64,000 nt of DNA, taken from the NCBI GenBank assembly GCA_014904845.1, contig MU119210.1:62001-126000 (forward strand). Direction: 5' to 3'. Position numbers and translations under genes: made by a program. The notes below the pieces were generated by a model that was not told where the DNA came from, ran no database searches, and worked only from the letters and a program-made list of their open reading frames with translations. Shown here one piece after another: positions 22,402 through 34,393 of the stretch (the first letter of the stretch is position 1; every line of letters starts with the position of its first letter). The DNA comes from Acephala macrosclerotiorum. Its lineage: Eukaryota; Ascomycota; Leotiomycetes; Helotiales; Mollisiaceae.

Positions 22402-24061
22402 TTAATGGCTCATAGCATCCTCAAACAGAGCCTTCAACTGCTCCCTCTCCTCATTCACTTCAGCCGCCAATCCAGGCGCAAGCATCAACACTCTTTGCTG
22501 TGGTATCGTCCCTTCAACAAGATCATCAAGATGTTCCTTCTTAAACCCCAAGTCTTTCAAACCCTTTGGTTGATCTCCAAGATCTGCAAGGAATTTCGAT
22601 AAAGCTTCGCCGAGAACCTCGCCTGCGCTTTCGCGCTTGACGTTGGAGATGTCGACGCCGAATGCTTCGGCTGCCGCGAGATGGCGTTCTGGGTTTGAGG
22701 GTCCGGTGAAGCGGAATACGGCGGGGGCGGAGACGGCGACCGAGACGCCGTGGGGGATGATGGGGGTGTCGACTTGATAGCCTGCGTGTTTGTAGCCTGG
22801 ATTTTGACCTGAGATTGGGTATGACATTCCTATGAAGCGTTATCAGTATTCTGTGTTGTAGTCAAAAGGGGGCACGACTGACCATGGCAAAGATGCACGC
22901 CCGCGTTTCCGAATCCAACACCAGCAAGTGTAGCAGCAAGCAACATTTGACTCTGAGCCTCATGATCTTCTGGGTCCTTGACAGCTCTTGGTAAATATTG
23001 CACCGTACTTCTCAATGCCTGCAAAGAGAAGATATCGCTGATAGGATTGGCGCCCTGGTACGCAGGTCTGTTGATAGGATTCGTAGGCCGAGGTATCCGC
23101 TCAAAGTAAGGAATAGCGGTCCAACTCTCCAAACTATGACACAATACATCGAGACCAGAACTAGCATGCACAGCTGAAGGCATTGTCCTAGTGTTCAAAG
23201 GATCGCATATTCCGAGAGTAGGCTTCAAGTTTCGGTGCGCAATACCGGTCTTTGCCCGCTTTGATACCAAATCAAAGATTGCAGTTCCAGTGGTCTCAGA
23301 ACCAGTACCTGCCGTTGTCGGTACAGCAATAAGCGGCTTCAATGGCTTGTCGATAGGAAGTCCCTTCCCAAGCGGAGCATTGACAAAATCCAGAAACTCG
23401 GCATCAGGATAGCAAGTATAAAGGTTCATCAACTTTGCGGTATCAATAACTGATCCACCACCAACAGCCAGAAAAGCATCTGGCTGGTAAGGCTTCGCAA
23501 AGTCAATTGCGTGTTTTATCCTGTCAACCACATCAGTGCCCAACTCGCAGAGAGTAGAACATGAAGGAAGTAGCTCACGAAGAATCTTTAGGCTCAACCC
23601 TGCACCCATCATAAACCGTAAACTCTACCCCCTCCCTCTCCAGCCCCTCTACAACCTGCCTCATAGCATCCAACCTTCTAACCGTTTTATCCGTGACAAC
23701 ACAAACCCTCCTCGCCCCCAAATTCTTAAAATCCATCCCAACCTCTTTCGTCACTCCCGGTCCAAACCTAATACTACTAGCAGCCATCTCAAAAGCGTAT
23801 TCTTTTTGTCTTGATGCGTCAATTGGAGTGGCGTAGTTTCGTTGCAGGTTGCGTTTAGCGTGGGCGAGGAGGGAGGTGCTGGGTTGGTGGTGGTGGTGGT
23901 GGGAGGGGTTGCCGTGGCATGGGCAGGAGGGAGGGTGAGTGTACTGGACTGTGCGGAGGAGGTTTAGGGCTCTTGTTGCCCTCTATAGCAATATTAGCAA
24001 AACCCAGGAGGGGTAGAAGGAAAGAGGATACCGTAGGGGCAATTCGTACTGCGGAAACCAT
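22402..24061 (-). CDS. Hydroxyacid-oxoacid transhydrogenase (ADHFE1-like iron alcohol dehydrogenase), mitochondrial, 499 aa
   Basis: Exons 24032-24061, 23579-23982, 22883-23520 and 22402-22829, with introns of 49, 58 and 53 bases. The enzyme family couples oxidation of 4-hydroxybutyrate to succinate semialdehyde with reduction of 2-oxoglutarate to D-2-hydroxyglutarate. Visible motifs: FGPGVTKEVGMD near residue 80, the dinucleotide-binding GGGSVIDTAK, PTTAGTGSE, and the metal-binding histidines in GLDVLCHSLESW and GVHLCHGMSYP (the last rebuilt across intron 3). The N-terminus, MVSAVRIAPTRATRALNLLR, is basic and acid-free, as in a mitochondrial presequence, and is followed by a Cys/His-rich patch (CPCHGNPSHHHHH). 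Length matches the family. The first exon codes only ten residues but gives a proper presequence and a good GTATCC/CTATAG intron. Confidence 0.92.
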
Positions 24062-24919
24062 CTTGAGTAGGAATGGAGAGTGGGGTTCAAGACTACTGGA
24101 ATCAAGGGAGGAGAATCTTCGTGTTACAGAGTAAGCCCTCAAACGCGCAACTACTCAACCTGAACTGAGTATCCGAAAGGAAGAGAACAATTCGAAATGA
24201 CGCAAATATTGTAGAGATCATCGATCGTAGAAGTTGTCGAATCTCGGACTTCCTCCCCGATTCTGCGGGGAAGCTAGCTCTCCGTTTCTCGGGTCGTCAA
24301 GCGCGCACCTCGGCATGCGCAAAGTGGTGGAGAGGAAGGTATGCCGATTGGTGAGATCGGGGTAGCACTCTCTTTTCGGGACGATATCAAATTTGTCCTA
24401 CGGATATCGAGACAATAGATTCACAAGAAGTTACACCAACAAACCTATGTTGTAGTATTTGCAATATGCATTCATCATATTTCTCTCAATGAACTGGTTC
24501 GCCTATCCACACTTCTTAGAACTCCAAGGTATCAAATCCTATTCCCATCCAACCAACCTGTTTCAGTTTCAAGTCAATTTGATAAAACTGTGGCTCCCTG
24601 CTAGCCAAAATGCATCATGCGCCAATAAAAAGTAACAAAGGCACCTCCTATTCTTGCAGGAAACGTAAAATTCATTGTCCAGCCGCAAACCAGACTCCAT
24701 AAACCCAATCTCGATTTCAATTCGATGATGCTAAGTTTGTGCCGCGCTGCTGAAGCATGTACTACTGTGGTCGTAAATGGCGTATAATGCATCAATGGTG
24801 AAATGTAAGTCGCTCAATAAACTGTCTTCGGTGATCCGCTTGGGATCTACTCGCAGGAATTGAAATCTCTGCCACCGCATCGTGGATTCGTGGGGTATCA
24901 ACACTCAGCGCAACATGCT
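24062..24919. other. Intergenic; transhydrogenase promoter and ATG13 3' region
   Basis: No coding signal beyond short random frames. ATG13 ends at 24920 on the minus strand. Confidence 0.5.
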
Positions 24920-27912
24920 TCACATTGCCCACCCTCTTCGGCTGCCTCTCTTGCCGCTATGGCCAGAATCTCCACCTCTGTGAGCGTCATACCCTCGATC
25001 ACTGGGGCCTACATGTCCTCCTCCTCTGTTTTCCTCCAAACTCTTTCGGGAACTATCTCGTCCAATCTCGCTCATTTGGAATAGTAGGGGCTCATCGTCG
25101 GCTTCGTATGCTCCTGCCGTCCTGGTGAAGCTATATCTGCCTCCCCTCTCCCTTTCACTAGTGCCACTGCCACTCGCTCGCTCAAGGAGACTAGAATACG
25201 ACCCCGTGGGTGGTGTCGTTCCTCGTCCTCCACTTCGGCCTAGTCGTGGGCGATACGGAGAGTTCATGGATCCAGCGGACTGGCCCCGAGGTGCTTGGGT
25301 ATTTTCATTCTCATGAGCTTCTTCACGAGTCATCGCTGTGGACTCCGAGATATCAGGTGCTGGTTGTAGTATGCGTGACGGTGATTCCGAAGTTGGTGAT
25401 GTTGGGTTGTCGGCTGCCTGACCAAGTCCAAGCAGAGCACTCAGGCTCGGCGGCTCTCGATCATCAGCGCCGAGACTAATACTCCTATGAACGCCGAAGG
25501 GCAGGTCTCCCAAGTCTTCCTCCACGGCGATAGCTCTACTTCGCTGGGCAACAGAGCTCGATCTTCTGGCATGAGGATAGTATGGTCTTGGCGATGTGGG
25601 GATGTCAATCGCATTTGTACCAAGCTCATTGGTTTGGTCATCGTCCGCAACATCTTCTAGTTGAACTTCATTAGTAGCCCTGCTTCTGTAACTCAACCGT
25701 CGTGGCTCTGAGTATTCTGCTATAGAATTTGCGCTGAGACGTGAAGGTATGGCTGGCGTATGCGGCGTATGTGGTGATACAGGTTTCCCAGGTGAAGATG
25801 ATGCAGACATCGAAGTGGCTGCAACCATTGGTGGTACACTAGACAGCTGCCTGCTCGAAGAGCTTGACGAGCGGTGTAACATAGTTGATGAAGACATAGA
25901 CTCTGTCAAAGCATTGTGAGAATCTCGCATCGACTGAAATCTGGACAACTGTGCACTTGTCCGCTTCGTGGACGCTTCGCCCGAGGGCTCAAAGCTTTGT
26001 AAAGTTTTCTTGCTATCAAGCAATTTCAGAAACTCTGAGATGTTGTCGTCATCGGTCTGCAACGAATCTGAGCTTGCGCCAGCTCCTTGTTCGGTAAGTA
26101 TTCCAGAGCCAGGTTGTACAGAGGAGGACAAACTTTGCTTTCCACTGCTACCCTGGTCATCATCGAGAATCTTGCTCGCGCCACCGAAGGATGATCTTCC
26201 GCGTCTGTGTCCGAAGCTGCTGCTGTACCTGCTCAAGGGCGTAGGTTTTGGTGAACTCGAAACTGAGGCCACAATATTGTCTGGTACGACAGGGCCGCCT
26301 CGTAATGTTGCTGGCATACCTGCTGTCAGGGAAGATCGATTTCGTGCTTGTGTTAAAGCACTTATGCCGGATGTCCTTGGAAGTGATTGTGGTGATGGAG
26401 GAGGAAGCATGTCGCCTGTGTTCTGGATGGGTGTCGAAAGTCCTGGAGATGACGATAGAGAGCCTGCCTTAAACGGCTGAAAAGACACCGATGGTCTTCT
26501 CGCCATCGTGATACCTTCCATAGATATCAAGGATGCCCTCGAAGCTTGCATTGGTCTTGTCTTTGGCGCAGATCCGGCAGGAGGGGAGCTTGTGTCGGAT
26601 CCCATTGTCTTGTTAGCCCGAAGGGCTGATATGGGGCTTGACCCCCTTGGAGGGGCGTCGCCATGAAACGTAGATAGACTTCCGTAGGCTTGAATAGGCT
26701 CAGCGTCTTCAAATTGTTGTCGATGTGCAGGTAAAGATCCAACTTCAGCAGGTTTCGAAGATCCACGACGGTCTTTTACTCCTAACGAGGGTTGAAAGAA
26801 GTGCTCATCAGCACCCATAAAACGTGAGCTGAGCAGTGCCTCCGAGTCATCCACACGAAAGTTAATATCATTGCGGTACTTGACTACGCCTGACAGTTGT
26901 CCTACGGGAGTATCGGTCGTGCTGAGAGGACATTCTGATGTAACTTCGGCTGTGTCCCCGTTTTCAATAATTCGATGAGTAAGCGCATCGAATCGGCTAG
27001 GTTGGGGATCTTCAGTCAATATTCGACAGCTGACTCGAAGGGAGTTGCTCCCTGAACTGCTTTTTCCTACGCTCTTGGCGAATTTCCATGCTGGCAGTAG
27101 TTTCGTCGTTGTATATAACGACCGGAAGAAGACAATGCACATCTTATACACTGTGGGCAGGGAGGAACCAAAGTCGTATATCCTTTCTCCAGGATTATCT
27201 TTAAGTTCGAACTTCCACCGCTCCAAAATTACCTCGCTGTTTCGTTTTCGTGGCCGCGTGCCTCCATCACCGGAACCGCTCGAGTTCAAAGCATCTAGTA
27301 CATCCCACCGCTTGCCATAGTCGTCAACAATGACCAAGCTCTGACTACTCGTCAAATTCGATGTGCCGATGTATATTTCGATTATAAGAGGTAGCGGTCG
27401 ATCATAGTAGCCTCCAACACCTCTCCACAAGCTCAACTCTTGGCGGAAAAGGCTCGTATCGTCGGTCTCGATTTGAAACTGCGGAAAGGTCAGCCTGGTA
27501 TTGAATATATCTGCCATCAGAAGAACGCACCCATTTGTTGACTTTCCTCGTTCCGTCTTTATTTATTACGATAGGTAGCGACATTCGAGTTTGTAGGACA
27601 ACGACAGCCGCTTTTGTATGGAAATTCTATCACACCGATTAGCAAATTCCTTCCCATCCCTTGCCCAAGTATGCGGAGTCCTACCTGTATGATCTGGTCC
27701 ATCTTCTTGACAGCGTCTTTACTTGGACCAGTAGTCATTACTCCACTGTCCCCACTACCTTCATCAGTCTCGCTGTATCCAGGCGTATCCATCCTTGACC
27801 TTGAACTCGAGTTCAAGCCTTCTTCTCTTGGATTGTTTGTTCTGGTTGGGTTTGTTCGAGGGGATGAGGCTGGCGATGCAGTCATCGGCGATGGTCGAGG
27901 ATGTTGATGCAT
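24920..27912 (-). CDS. atg13: Atg13, regulatory subunit of the Atg1 autophagy kinase complex, 960 aa
   Basis: Exons 27685-27912, 27531-27626 and 24920-27478, with introns of 58 and 52 bases. After a short Pro/Ser leader (MHQHPRPSPMTASPASS) the protein enters the HORMA domain (about residues 70-310): DQIIQNFHTKAAVVVLQTRM, KWFQIETDDTSLFRQEL, then PLPLIIEIYIGTSNL and ERWKFELKDNPGERIYD, and LLPAWKFAKSV. The remaining 600-plus residues are Ser/Pro-rich and disordered, where Atg13 carries its TORC1/PKA phosphosites and Atg1- and Atg17-binding segments. Nutrient starvation dephosphorylates Atg13 and triggers assembly. An in-frame ATG at 28023 would add 37 unlikely residues; 27912 is preferred. The tail is Gly/Arg-rich and ends RRGWAM. 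Confidence 0.93.
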
Positions 27913-29656
27913 TTTGTCGAGGTTTTCTCGACAGTTACGTCGAGTGTGAGCAAGCTGTCGTTGCAAGGTCGTTGTACGGTGTGCTTGGATATGCAAAATG
28001 TTTGTCCGTATACAAGAATTCACGGCAGCTGTCGTAGGGCTAGATGTCGATGGAAGCAGGACCGGGATACCTCATGATTTGGGCATCCATCGTAGTCTAA
28101 TCACTTTTTGAAAACTTAGGTATCCGTCTCAAGAGTCTTTGACAGTTTATGCCAGTGGTAAATCCTGCAAAGGCGTTCCGGTGAACCCAATCAGGTAGAC
28201 AACAGGGGGAGCTGGGGCCTAGGACGGGCAGCAGCTTAGGCAGAGAACATGGTGCTGAAAGGGCGATTCGGTGTGCAGTATTGGTCAATGAATGGTTGAT
28301 GTCGAAGGCGTTGGAAGGATTTCTTTTCTTTCAAGAAATTGACGATGCTTGGACCGCGCAGAGACGATTTTCGTGTGACGGGGAAAGGAAGCTCAGATGC
28401 TCGACTCAGTCATGCATCCATAAGTACGGATACCCTCGTGATCAAAGCGCTTATATCGGAGGCACACTCTACAATAGTGCGAATTCGCAGTAAGAAGGCC
28501 GATGAAGATGGAGAGGCGGTGAATGTACAGCTTCGAGATGACTCTTGACGGGATTGAACGGCAGGCAAAGTGCGGGAGCACGTATGTGGTTGCATACAAG
28601 CTCGAGCTGGCTGCTTTCAGTGTTCATTGTCTGAGTTAGTGAGGCATTAATGCCTCAGGCATTTATGGAACTCTTATCGCGAGGCGGACTTCGATCCTCG
28701 ACAAAAGGTGCCACACACACCAGAGAAACACCCCAACGAGACCCTGCGCCCATTCGAAGCATGCGATGCCCCCGGATGGCGATAACTGTACAGCTCATTG
28801 ACTCGAGAGCCCGAAAAGCATGTGATGGATTGCATGCCGCCAGACCTCGCAGGACATCGCAGGGCTCCTCATACGACCCCTTTGGACGAACACGTTCTGG
28901 CCATAAAGGCTCATCATCTAGGATACCTGGGGATCCCATCATCATTGGCTGTATTGATGATGCTGTTCGCCTTGCCCGATTCCGCTGTGGTTGAGCGACC
29001 ATCCAGGTTTATGGTTAATGAGGCCGTGCCTGGATCGGCATCCTTTATCATCATACCATGATTGCGAGGAATTCGTAATACGTTGCTATCGTTGGTACTG
29101 AAAGACCTCTCGAAAGTGGGGATCGGATCGGGAGAGAAATGATATACAATTCACGTGTGCTTCACATGATTCAGGTATAAGTGGAATTAGAGGCTTGCTT
29201 ATTAGCAACATCCTGCGTAGACTTGGCCATGACCGGGCAAGATGAACTATTCAAACATCAATCTGAACTAGACAGATGAGACACCTTGCAATAGTCTGTT
29301 CAAGACGCGGTCCTCGAAGGCTTCAGCGCCTGAAGTTACCCAATCATCCAACAGTGGAAGGACATTCTGCGGGCCTGAACATCTATGAACATTATGGACA
29401 ATTGAGAAATTCCAGTCAAGAAGTGACATTGCCACTCGATCGAACCGAGGCCAGTACAGGGGAACCCTACCTCATGCTCGGCAGTTGGTTATTCTTATCT
29501 AAATCTCTCGAGGTACAAAGGAGCTCACTTTCAAGCTCATCCAAGAGGCCAAATTTACTATTTCTATCAAAACGCCAGCTCGCGATTATGTGCAGAGCAT
29601 CCCGTCTTCAAACGCCGTTCAGTTTTCAGATATATACAGACAGGTGTACATACGCC
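27913..29656. other. Intergenic, no supported gene
   Basis: Contains the ATG13 promoter. Frames of about 115 codons overlap on opposite strands at 28650-29002, and a clean 45-codon minus frame starts at 29060, but none can be joined or recognised. Confidence 0.45.
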
Positions 29657-32600
29657 TCATCGTTCTGAACTCGAGGCCTTCTCTTGGCCTCGTCCCCGCC
29701 CACGCCCTTGAGAGGCATCGCCTCTACCGCGACCACCTCTACCTCTCCCGCCACTCTTCCCACGCCCACCACCTTTATCACCCCCGCCAGATCCAGAAGC
29801 AATGTTCTTGTTCCTGGCAGCTTCCTCCTCTTGTGCTCTCCGACTCTCTTGATCCCACCATTCCTGAAATGCCTGCTCCTCTTGAATCTCTTGAAGACTT
29901 CTTTTGGCGACAGCCTCCTTAATCACCTCCTGTTCTCTCCTCTGCTGTCCGATGATGTCTGCTAGTGACAATTGAAGCGAAGGTTCGGCATTTCCAGCCG
30001 GAGTGGTGTACGACTTAGAATGTGGCACGATTGGTGCGGACTTCGCGGATAGCGGCTGAGTCATCGAATGTGAAGAAATCGCTGAAGATTGTATATTTGC
30101 GATACTACTATGGCTGACGCTGCGTTGCTGACCTGAGAAACGAGTATCAGGCGACGCAGTTCTCCTCGGTGTCAGGGTTCGGAATGGAATGGGCGCTTCC
30201 AGATGTGTAGGCGCAATGTTCGATGGCGAAGGCTTAGGCTCACCCAGAACATCTTTCAAAGATGTTTTGGGACCCATGCCGGCAACTTGCCACGGGGATG
30301 CCGGTTTGCCGTCTCCCTTATCTAGAGGACTTTGAGGCTGGCCCAAAATTTGCTGCATAGTTTGTTGCTGCTTCTTTCGTTCCTTTTGGGATATTTTTGC
30401 TTTCGCTTGCTTGCCAATTGCCTCATCTTTAGCCCTCTCCGCTGAGATACTCATAGACAAGTTCGAAGTCCGACTTGATGACGCCTGGGCCATGATCTCT
30501 CGCATATCTAGCTTCGATGATGGAAGCACAGGAGAGGACCATGTTTTTGGACTGGATGTTGTTTGTGCCTGCGCGCGAAAGCCCGATGGTGGCGTCCTTA
30601 ATGGAAGTGATGAAATGTCGTCGTCTGGTACAGATCTGGGTTCAGGCTCATCCCATGCCGCATTTGGACTAGCAGGACTCCTTTCTGCAACAATAGGTTT
30701 CAAGGCTGGCGAGACAGGGCTTCCAACAGTAAGTTGATCATCCTCATCCATATCAAACATCAAGTCTATCGTAGAGTCTTTTGGTCGAAGACTGGGACTG
30801 AACGGTGCGTTCCGAACAGCCTTAGACTTCCGCCGTAATCTGTCCTGGCTGGGTGAAGCAGACATAAGATCATCAAGGCTACCAACACGTGCTCGGTATG
30901 ATGTAGATAATCTACTATCGTCGTCTCTGAGATTGGCTCGGAAGGCCATGTCCCCCAACCGCCGTTGGCGTTCTTCTGAGATATCCTCGATAAGGGCCGG
31001 GTGACGTCCGTGAAGTAAGAGCTCAGCCCTGCCACTCTTCGCAAAAGGAAGACAATTCAATTGGTTCGCTCGCACGACCTCATCTAATTCCAACAGAAGA
31101 TCTTCGTCCAAGTCGTTGAGCAGATGGTTTTCAAGCATACACTCGAGCTGGAGGCAAAGATATTCGAGAGCAGCATCCTTGAAGCCCGTCACAGAGCAAG
31201 GCGCAATGGCATTCAGGAGATGGCATACATTGCGAGTAGACACTGTTAAAATATTAGCTATAGAACACCGAGAGACAGTATGCAACTTACCAAAACGGCC
31301 AATCACCTGTTGACAGATCTGTGACAGGCGATCAAGCATCAGCTCGTTAACAACGGCCATGACATCCAAGACAAATTCGGAAAATTCGTCAATGTCATCT
31401 GATACGATGTTGTCAAATAGCTCAATCCCAACATCGGCATATAGATGATTCAGGACGAGACGGAACGCGCTTGGATTGACGTGCTTCAGATCAATTCTGA
31501 CAGCTTGGTCTCCACACTCTCGTCTTCCAGCAAGCCATTGACCTCCTGCGCGGCCATGAAAAAGGCCCTCGAAGAACGGACATCGCTGGCACAGAAGCGC
31601 ACTGTGAGCAATCAATTCAGAGCCGTCCAGCTCAATGATTGTGTCTCCATTACCGAAAAAGTTTGTATCTTGCAAGGCACTGGCTAAATCCACATTCATT
31701 CGTCGTTCTGGCTCAGTCATTAAGCGAACGGCGTTTTCGAGCCTGGTCAATTTGAGGTGGCCGGCAGTTTTCATGAGCTCCACGCGAATCTGTCGATATC
31801 TGAAAGCCATTCGGGGACAATGTCGGGTAAAGTGCCACACATCAATGACGGTGTCTGTGTACAGATATGCCGCCAAGTTCACGATGGTGATGAAGTCCAG
31901 GCCTTGGAAAATAACCTTGCTCCTCGTCTTGACACTTTCGGAAGAGATGGTCAGCATATCGGGGATCGATGCAGTACCAGAGGTGCGGAATTCATCAAGT
32001 ATGCTTCGCAGAACAGGACTTCTAGCTAGCATGAAACCATGGATAGGTATGAACACCTCGGAAGTTGAAGTGCCAATCTCGAAGTCGTACCCATCAAAAG
32101 TTTCTACAAGCAAGTGGCGAGCGACGTCGGCCTCAAGGTCTGGAGATGTTAAGACTGCGCGTTTCAGTGGCTCGAAATGATCTGTTCGTAATGCCGGTGA
32201 CCAATACCGAGGACTGTCGGTGTCTTCCTCTTCCTCCGGGGGTTCAGAGGCTTCTATATCATGAATACTAAGCAAAGGAGCCAAGTCGTCCCATAGCCTT
32301 GGCCCATCCACCACAATTTGAGTTCTGGTCACGTCGCAGTCCTTGCGAATCGCTGCATAAACTCCGAAAGGTGTGCTGCGTACAGCGGCCACTTTAGTAA
32401 GGCCCGGCACGCGTTGAAATTTAAAGTCGTTGCGATTCAGGTTGCCAGTACCCATGAAGGCATCTTTAATCTTGGCTCTCTTGATGCGGCGCCAGACTGC
32501 ACCAGCTTGCGTGCAGACAATGACAGAGCCGTTCTCGGTGATTCCAACTGACTTGATGCCATCCCAGTTGCCCTTTCGCAGTGCCCAAACACGTTGTGGA

Positions 32601-34393
32601 GGGGATAAGGAGTCCTTGATCTTCGACGGATTGGTAGTGCTTGTCGCGGACGTTGTTGGGATGCTCCTAACAGTGACTGTGAAAAGATCACCTCTACTTG
32701 ACAAAGCGCCTATGGTATCACCACCGGCAGTGATTTGGGAGATATGGTTGGATGTGGCCTCGTAACGAGTAGTAAGGGCATTGTTTTGTAAGTGGTAATT
32801 GGTGAATCCTTCATACAATGGGAATTTGACGATATTGTAGCCGTAGTTGGTGAAGACACAAACGGTATAATTGGCGAGGAGAACAACAGTCGCGGTATTG
32901 ATTGCCGATACCATGTTGATGGCTGCTTTGAACAAAGACACAGCGACTTTACGAGGTACGGGCTGGATTTGGAGACTTCGAGAATCAGAGTCCATCAATC
33001 CAAGTTGGCCTTCGTTCTTACCCCAAGTGAAGAGAGAAGTTGAAGTGTGAGCGACTGAATGAATAGCAGAAGCAGCCACTCCAGTGATCGTCTCTCTTTT
33101 CAGTGGGCCAAAGATTTGACGAGGCGTGGCACAGACAGGCTCCTCGTCTTGGAGTGCAGGGCGCGGGAGAGTGTATCCTAATTGGCCGTAGGTATTCGTG
33201 CCCCACGAGAGAAGAGATCCTTCGGAGGTGACGGCAAGAGAATGGTTCTGCCCGAGAGCTACCTTGATGACCTTCTTACCGGAGAGAGCGCCTTCCTCGA
33301 TGGGAGTATATGAGAAACGGGTGCTCTCATCGCCAGTCCCTAGTCTTCCACCTGGCCCGAAACCGCACATGTAGAGATTGGATTCTGGGTCAGTTGTGAG
33401 GATCGCGCTGTGGAGTTTTGATACAGCAACATCCTGAATGAGAATAGGTCGATTCGAGATGAGCGTAGGCAAATCTGAGACTGACTTTGGGGTTGGAGGA
33501 AGCTTGGTAGCAAGTTCTCCACCAGATACTGACTCCACATACTCACGATAGAATCGAAAAAGTAAGTGATCAGGTCGCTTGAGAGTGATCTTTTCCGGAT
33601 GCTGGCGGTCATCCTGATCCTTAAAACCAAGGCCATGGTTGCGACTACTACCCCAAGCAAAAACTTCATCGCCATCAATGCTTGCTTGGAATGGATGCCC
33701 CTCAGAATTAGATCCATCGATGACTGACTCAGCATCCTCAGACCCATCGTCAGATCCTAAAGCATTGGTACTAGTCTGAAGCGAGCGTCTCGCAATTGTA
33801 GCATTGTAAACGTCGAACGGACTGTTCCCTTCATAGTCCTTGACCTTTATGATAGAGCTGGCAGGTCTTTGGGCCGCACTTCCCATTTGGCCAGTCCGGT
33901 CGCGAGTGTCCTTCTCTATGATAGCGCGAGCCAGAGTGATATTTCCAAAATACAAGGCTCGATGTAATGCCGTCCAACCATTTTCCATATCTTGAACGTA
34001 TAAGTCGATCGATGGATGCTCTAGCAGGGCCAACGCGAAGCTTGTCGCGTTGTCAGACGTCGAAGAAGCAGCACGATGGAGGATGGTAAGTCCAGCATGG
34101 TCTCTACTATTGATCTCAGCACGACCTAGAACAGTGCTTGTGCCCTTGACACCACTCGCATTCCCAGGCTGACCAGAAACCTTTCGTTGCTTGCCAGCGG
34201 TCCTTGGAGACGTTTCAAATCCACCTGGGCTTCCGACTACGCTTCCCTGAGAATTGCCACCTGCTCCTCCATAGCCCTTCCGTGTATGTGCCGCGCTATT
34301 ACTGCCATTTGAGAGGAGGTGCCGAAATTTATCGACATCCTCGTTATAGTAGTACTTCCAGAGAAGGTGGCTCATAGGCAAGAACGGTGGCAA
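29657..34393 (-). CDS. IBtk-like ankyrin/RCC1/BTB protein, 1,562 aa after removal of a 48-nt intron
   Basis: Ankyrin repeats (about residues 94-165, HAGLTILHRAAS and ENGWTALHRALYFGN) are followed by RCC1 repeats (about 242-540: FAWGSSRNHGLG, GFGPGGRLGTGD, SWGTNTYGQLGY, TWGKNEGQLGL). Two BTB/POZ regions follow (about 770-900, FIPIHGFMLARSPVLRSIL; and 910-1080, DGSELIAHSALLCQRCPFF). A long disordered tail contains the helical motif QEIQEEQAFQEWWDQESRR and an RG-rich end. This matches inhibitor of Bruton tyrosine kinase (IBtk) and fungal BTB/RCC1 proteins, which act as Cullin-3 substrate adaptors. Bases 31243-31290 form a perfect intron (GTAAGT, AGCTAATAT, AACAG) of 48 bases without a stop, so the unspliced frame is also open (1,578 codons). 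Spliced exons are 31291-34393 and 29657-31242. Confidence 0.85.
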   Translation of the reverse strand: MPPFLPMSHLLWKYYYNEDVDKFRHLLSNGSNSAAHTRKGYGGAGGNSQGSVVGSPGGFETSPRTAGKQRKVSGQPGNASGVKGTSTVLGRAEINSRDHAGLTILHRAASSTSDNATSFALALLEHPSIDLYVQDMENGWTALHRALYFGNITLARAIIEKDTRDRTGQMGSAAQRPASSIIKVKDYEGNSPFDVYNATIARRSLQTSTNALGSDDGSEDAESVIDGSNSEGHPFQASIDGDEVFAWGSSRNHGLGFKDQDDRQHPEKITLKRPDHLLFRFYREYVESVSGGELATKLPPTPKSVSDLPTLISNRPILIQDVAVSKLHSAILTTDPESNLYMCGFGPGGRLGTGDESTRFSYTPIEEGALSGKKVIKVALGQNHSLAVTSEGSLLSWGTNTYGQLGYTLPRPALQDEEPVCATPRQIFGPLKRETITGVAASAIHSVAHTSTSLFTWGKNEGQLGLMDSDSRSLQIQPVPRKVAVSLFKAAINMVSAINTATVVLLANYTVCVFTNYGYNIVKFPLYEGFTNYHLQNNALTTRYEATSNHISQITAGGDTIGALSSRGDLFTVTVRSIPTTSATSTTNPSKIKDSLSPPQRVWALRKGNWDGIKSVGITENGSVIVCTQAGAVWRRIKRAKIKDAFMGTGNLNRNDFKFQRVPGLTKVAAVRSTPFGVYAAIRKDCDVTRTQIVVDGPRLWDDLAPLLSIHDIEASEPPEEEEDTDSPRYWSPALRTDHFEPLKRAVLTSPDLEADVARHLLVETFDGYDFEIGTSTSEVFIPIHGFMLARSPVLRSILDEFRTSGTASIPDMLTISSESVKTRSKVIFQGLDFITIVNLAAYLYTDTVIDVWHFTRHCPRMAFRYRQIRVELMKTAGHLKLTRLENAVRLMTEPERRMNVDLASALQDTNFFGNGDTIIELDGSELIAHSALLCQRCPFFEGLFHGRAGGQWLAGRRECGDQAVRIDLKHVNPSAFRLVLNHLYADVGIELFDNIVSDDIDEFSEFVLDVMAVVNELMLDRLSQICQQVIGRFGKLHTVSRCSIANILTVSTRNVCHLLNAIAPCSVTGFKDAALEYLCLQLECMLENHLLNDLDEDLLLELDEVVRANQLNCLPFAKSGRAELLLHGRHPALIEDISEERQRRLGDMAFRANLRDDDSRLSTSYRARVGSLDDLMSASPSQDRLRRKSKAVRNAPFSPSLRPKDSTIDLMFDMDEDDQLTVGSPVSPALKPIVAERSPASPNAAWDEPEPRSVPDDDISSLPLRTPPSGFRAQAQTTSSPKTWSSPVLPSSKLDMREIMAQASSSRTSNLSMSISAERAKDEAIGKQAKAKISQKERKKQQQTMQQILGQPQSPLDKGDGKPASPWQVAGMGPKTSLKDVLGEPKPSPSNIAPTHLEAPIPFRTLTPRRTASPDTRFSGQQRSVSHSSIANIQSSAISSHSMTQPLSAKSAPIVPHSKSYTTPAGNAEPSLQLSLADIIGQQRREQEVIKEAVAKRSLQEIQEEQAFQEWWDQESRRAQEEEAARNKNIASGSGGGDKGGGRGKSGGRGRGGRGRGDASQGRGRGRGQEKASSSER

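Noticed and set aside
28650..29061. Overlapping frames of 87-115 codons on both strands
   Set aside because: No domain, no splice partners and mutually exclusive; coding potential cannot be judged by eye.
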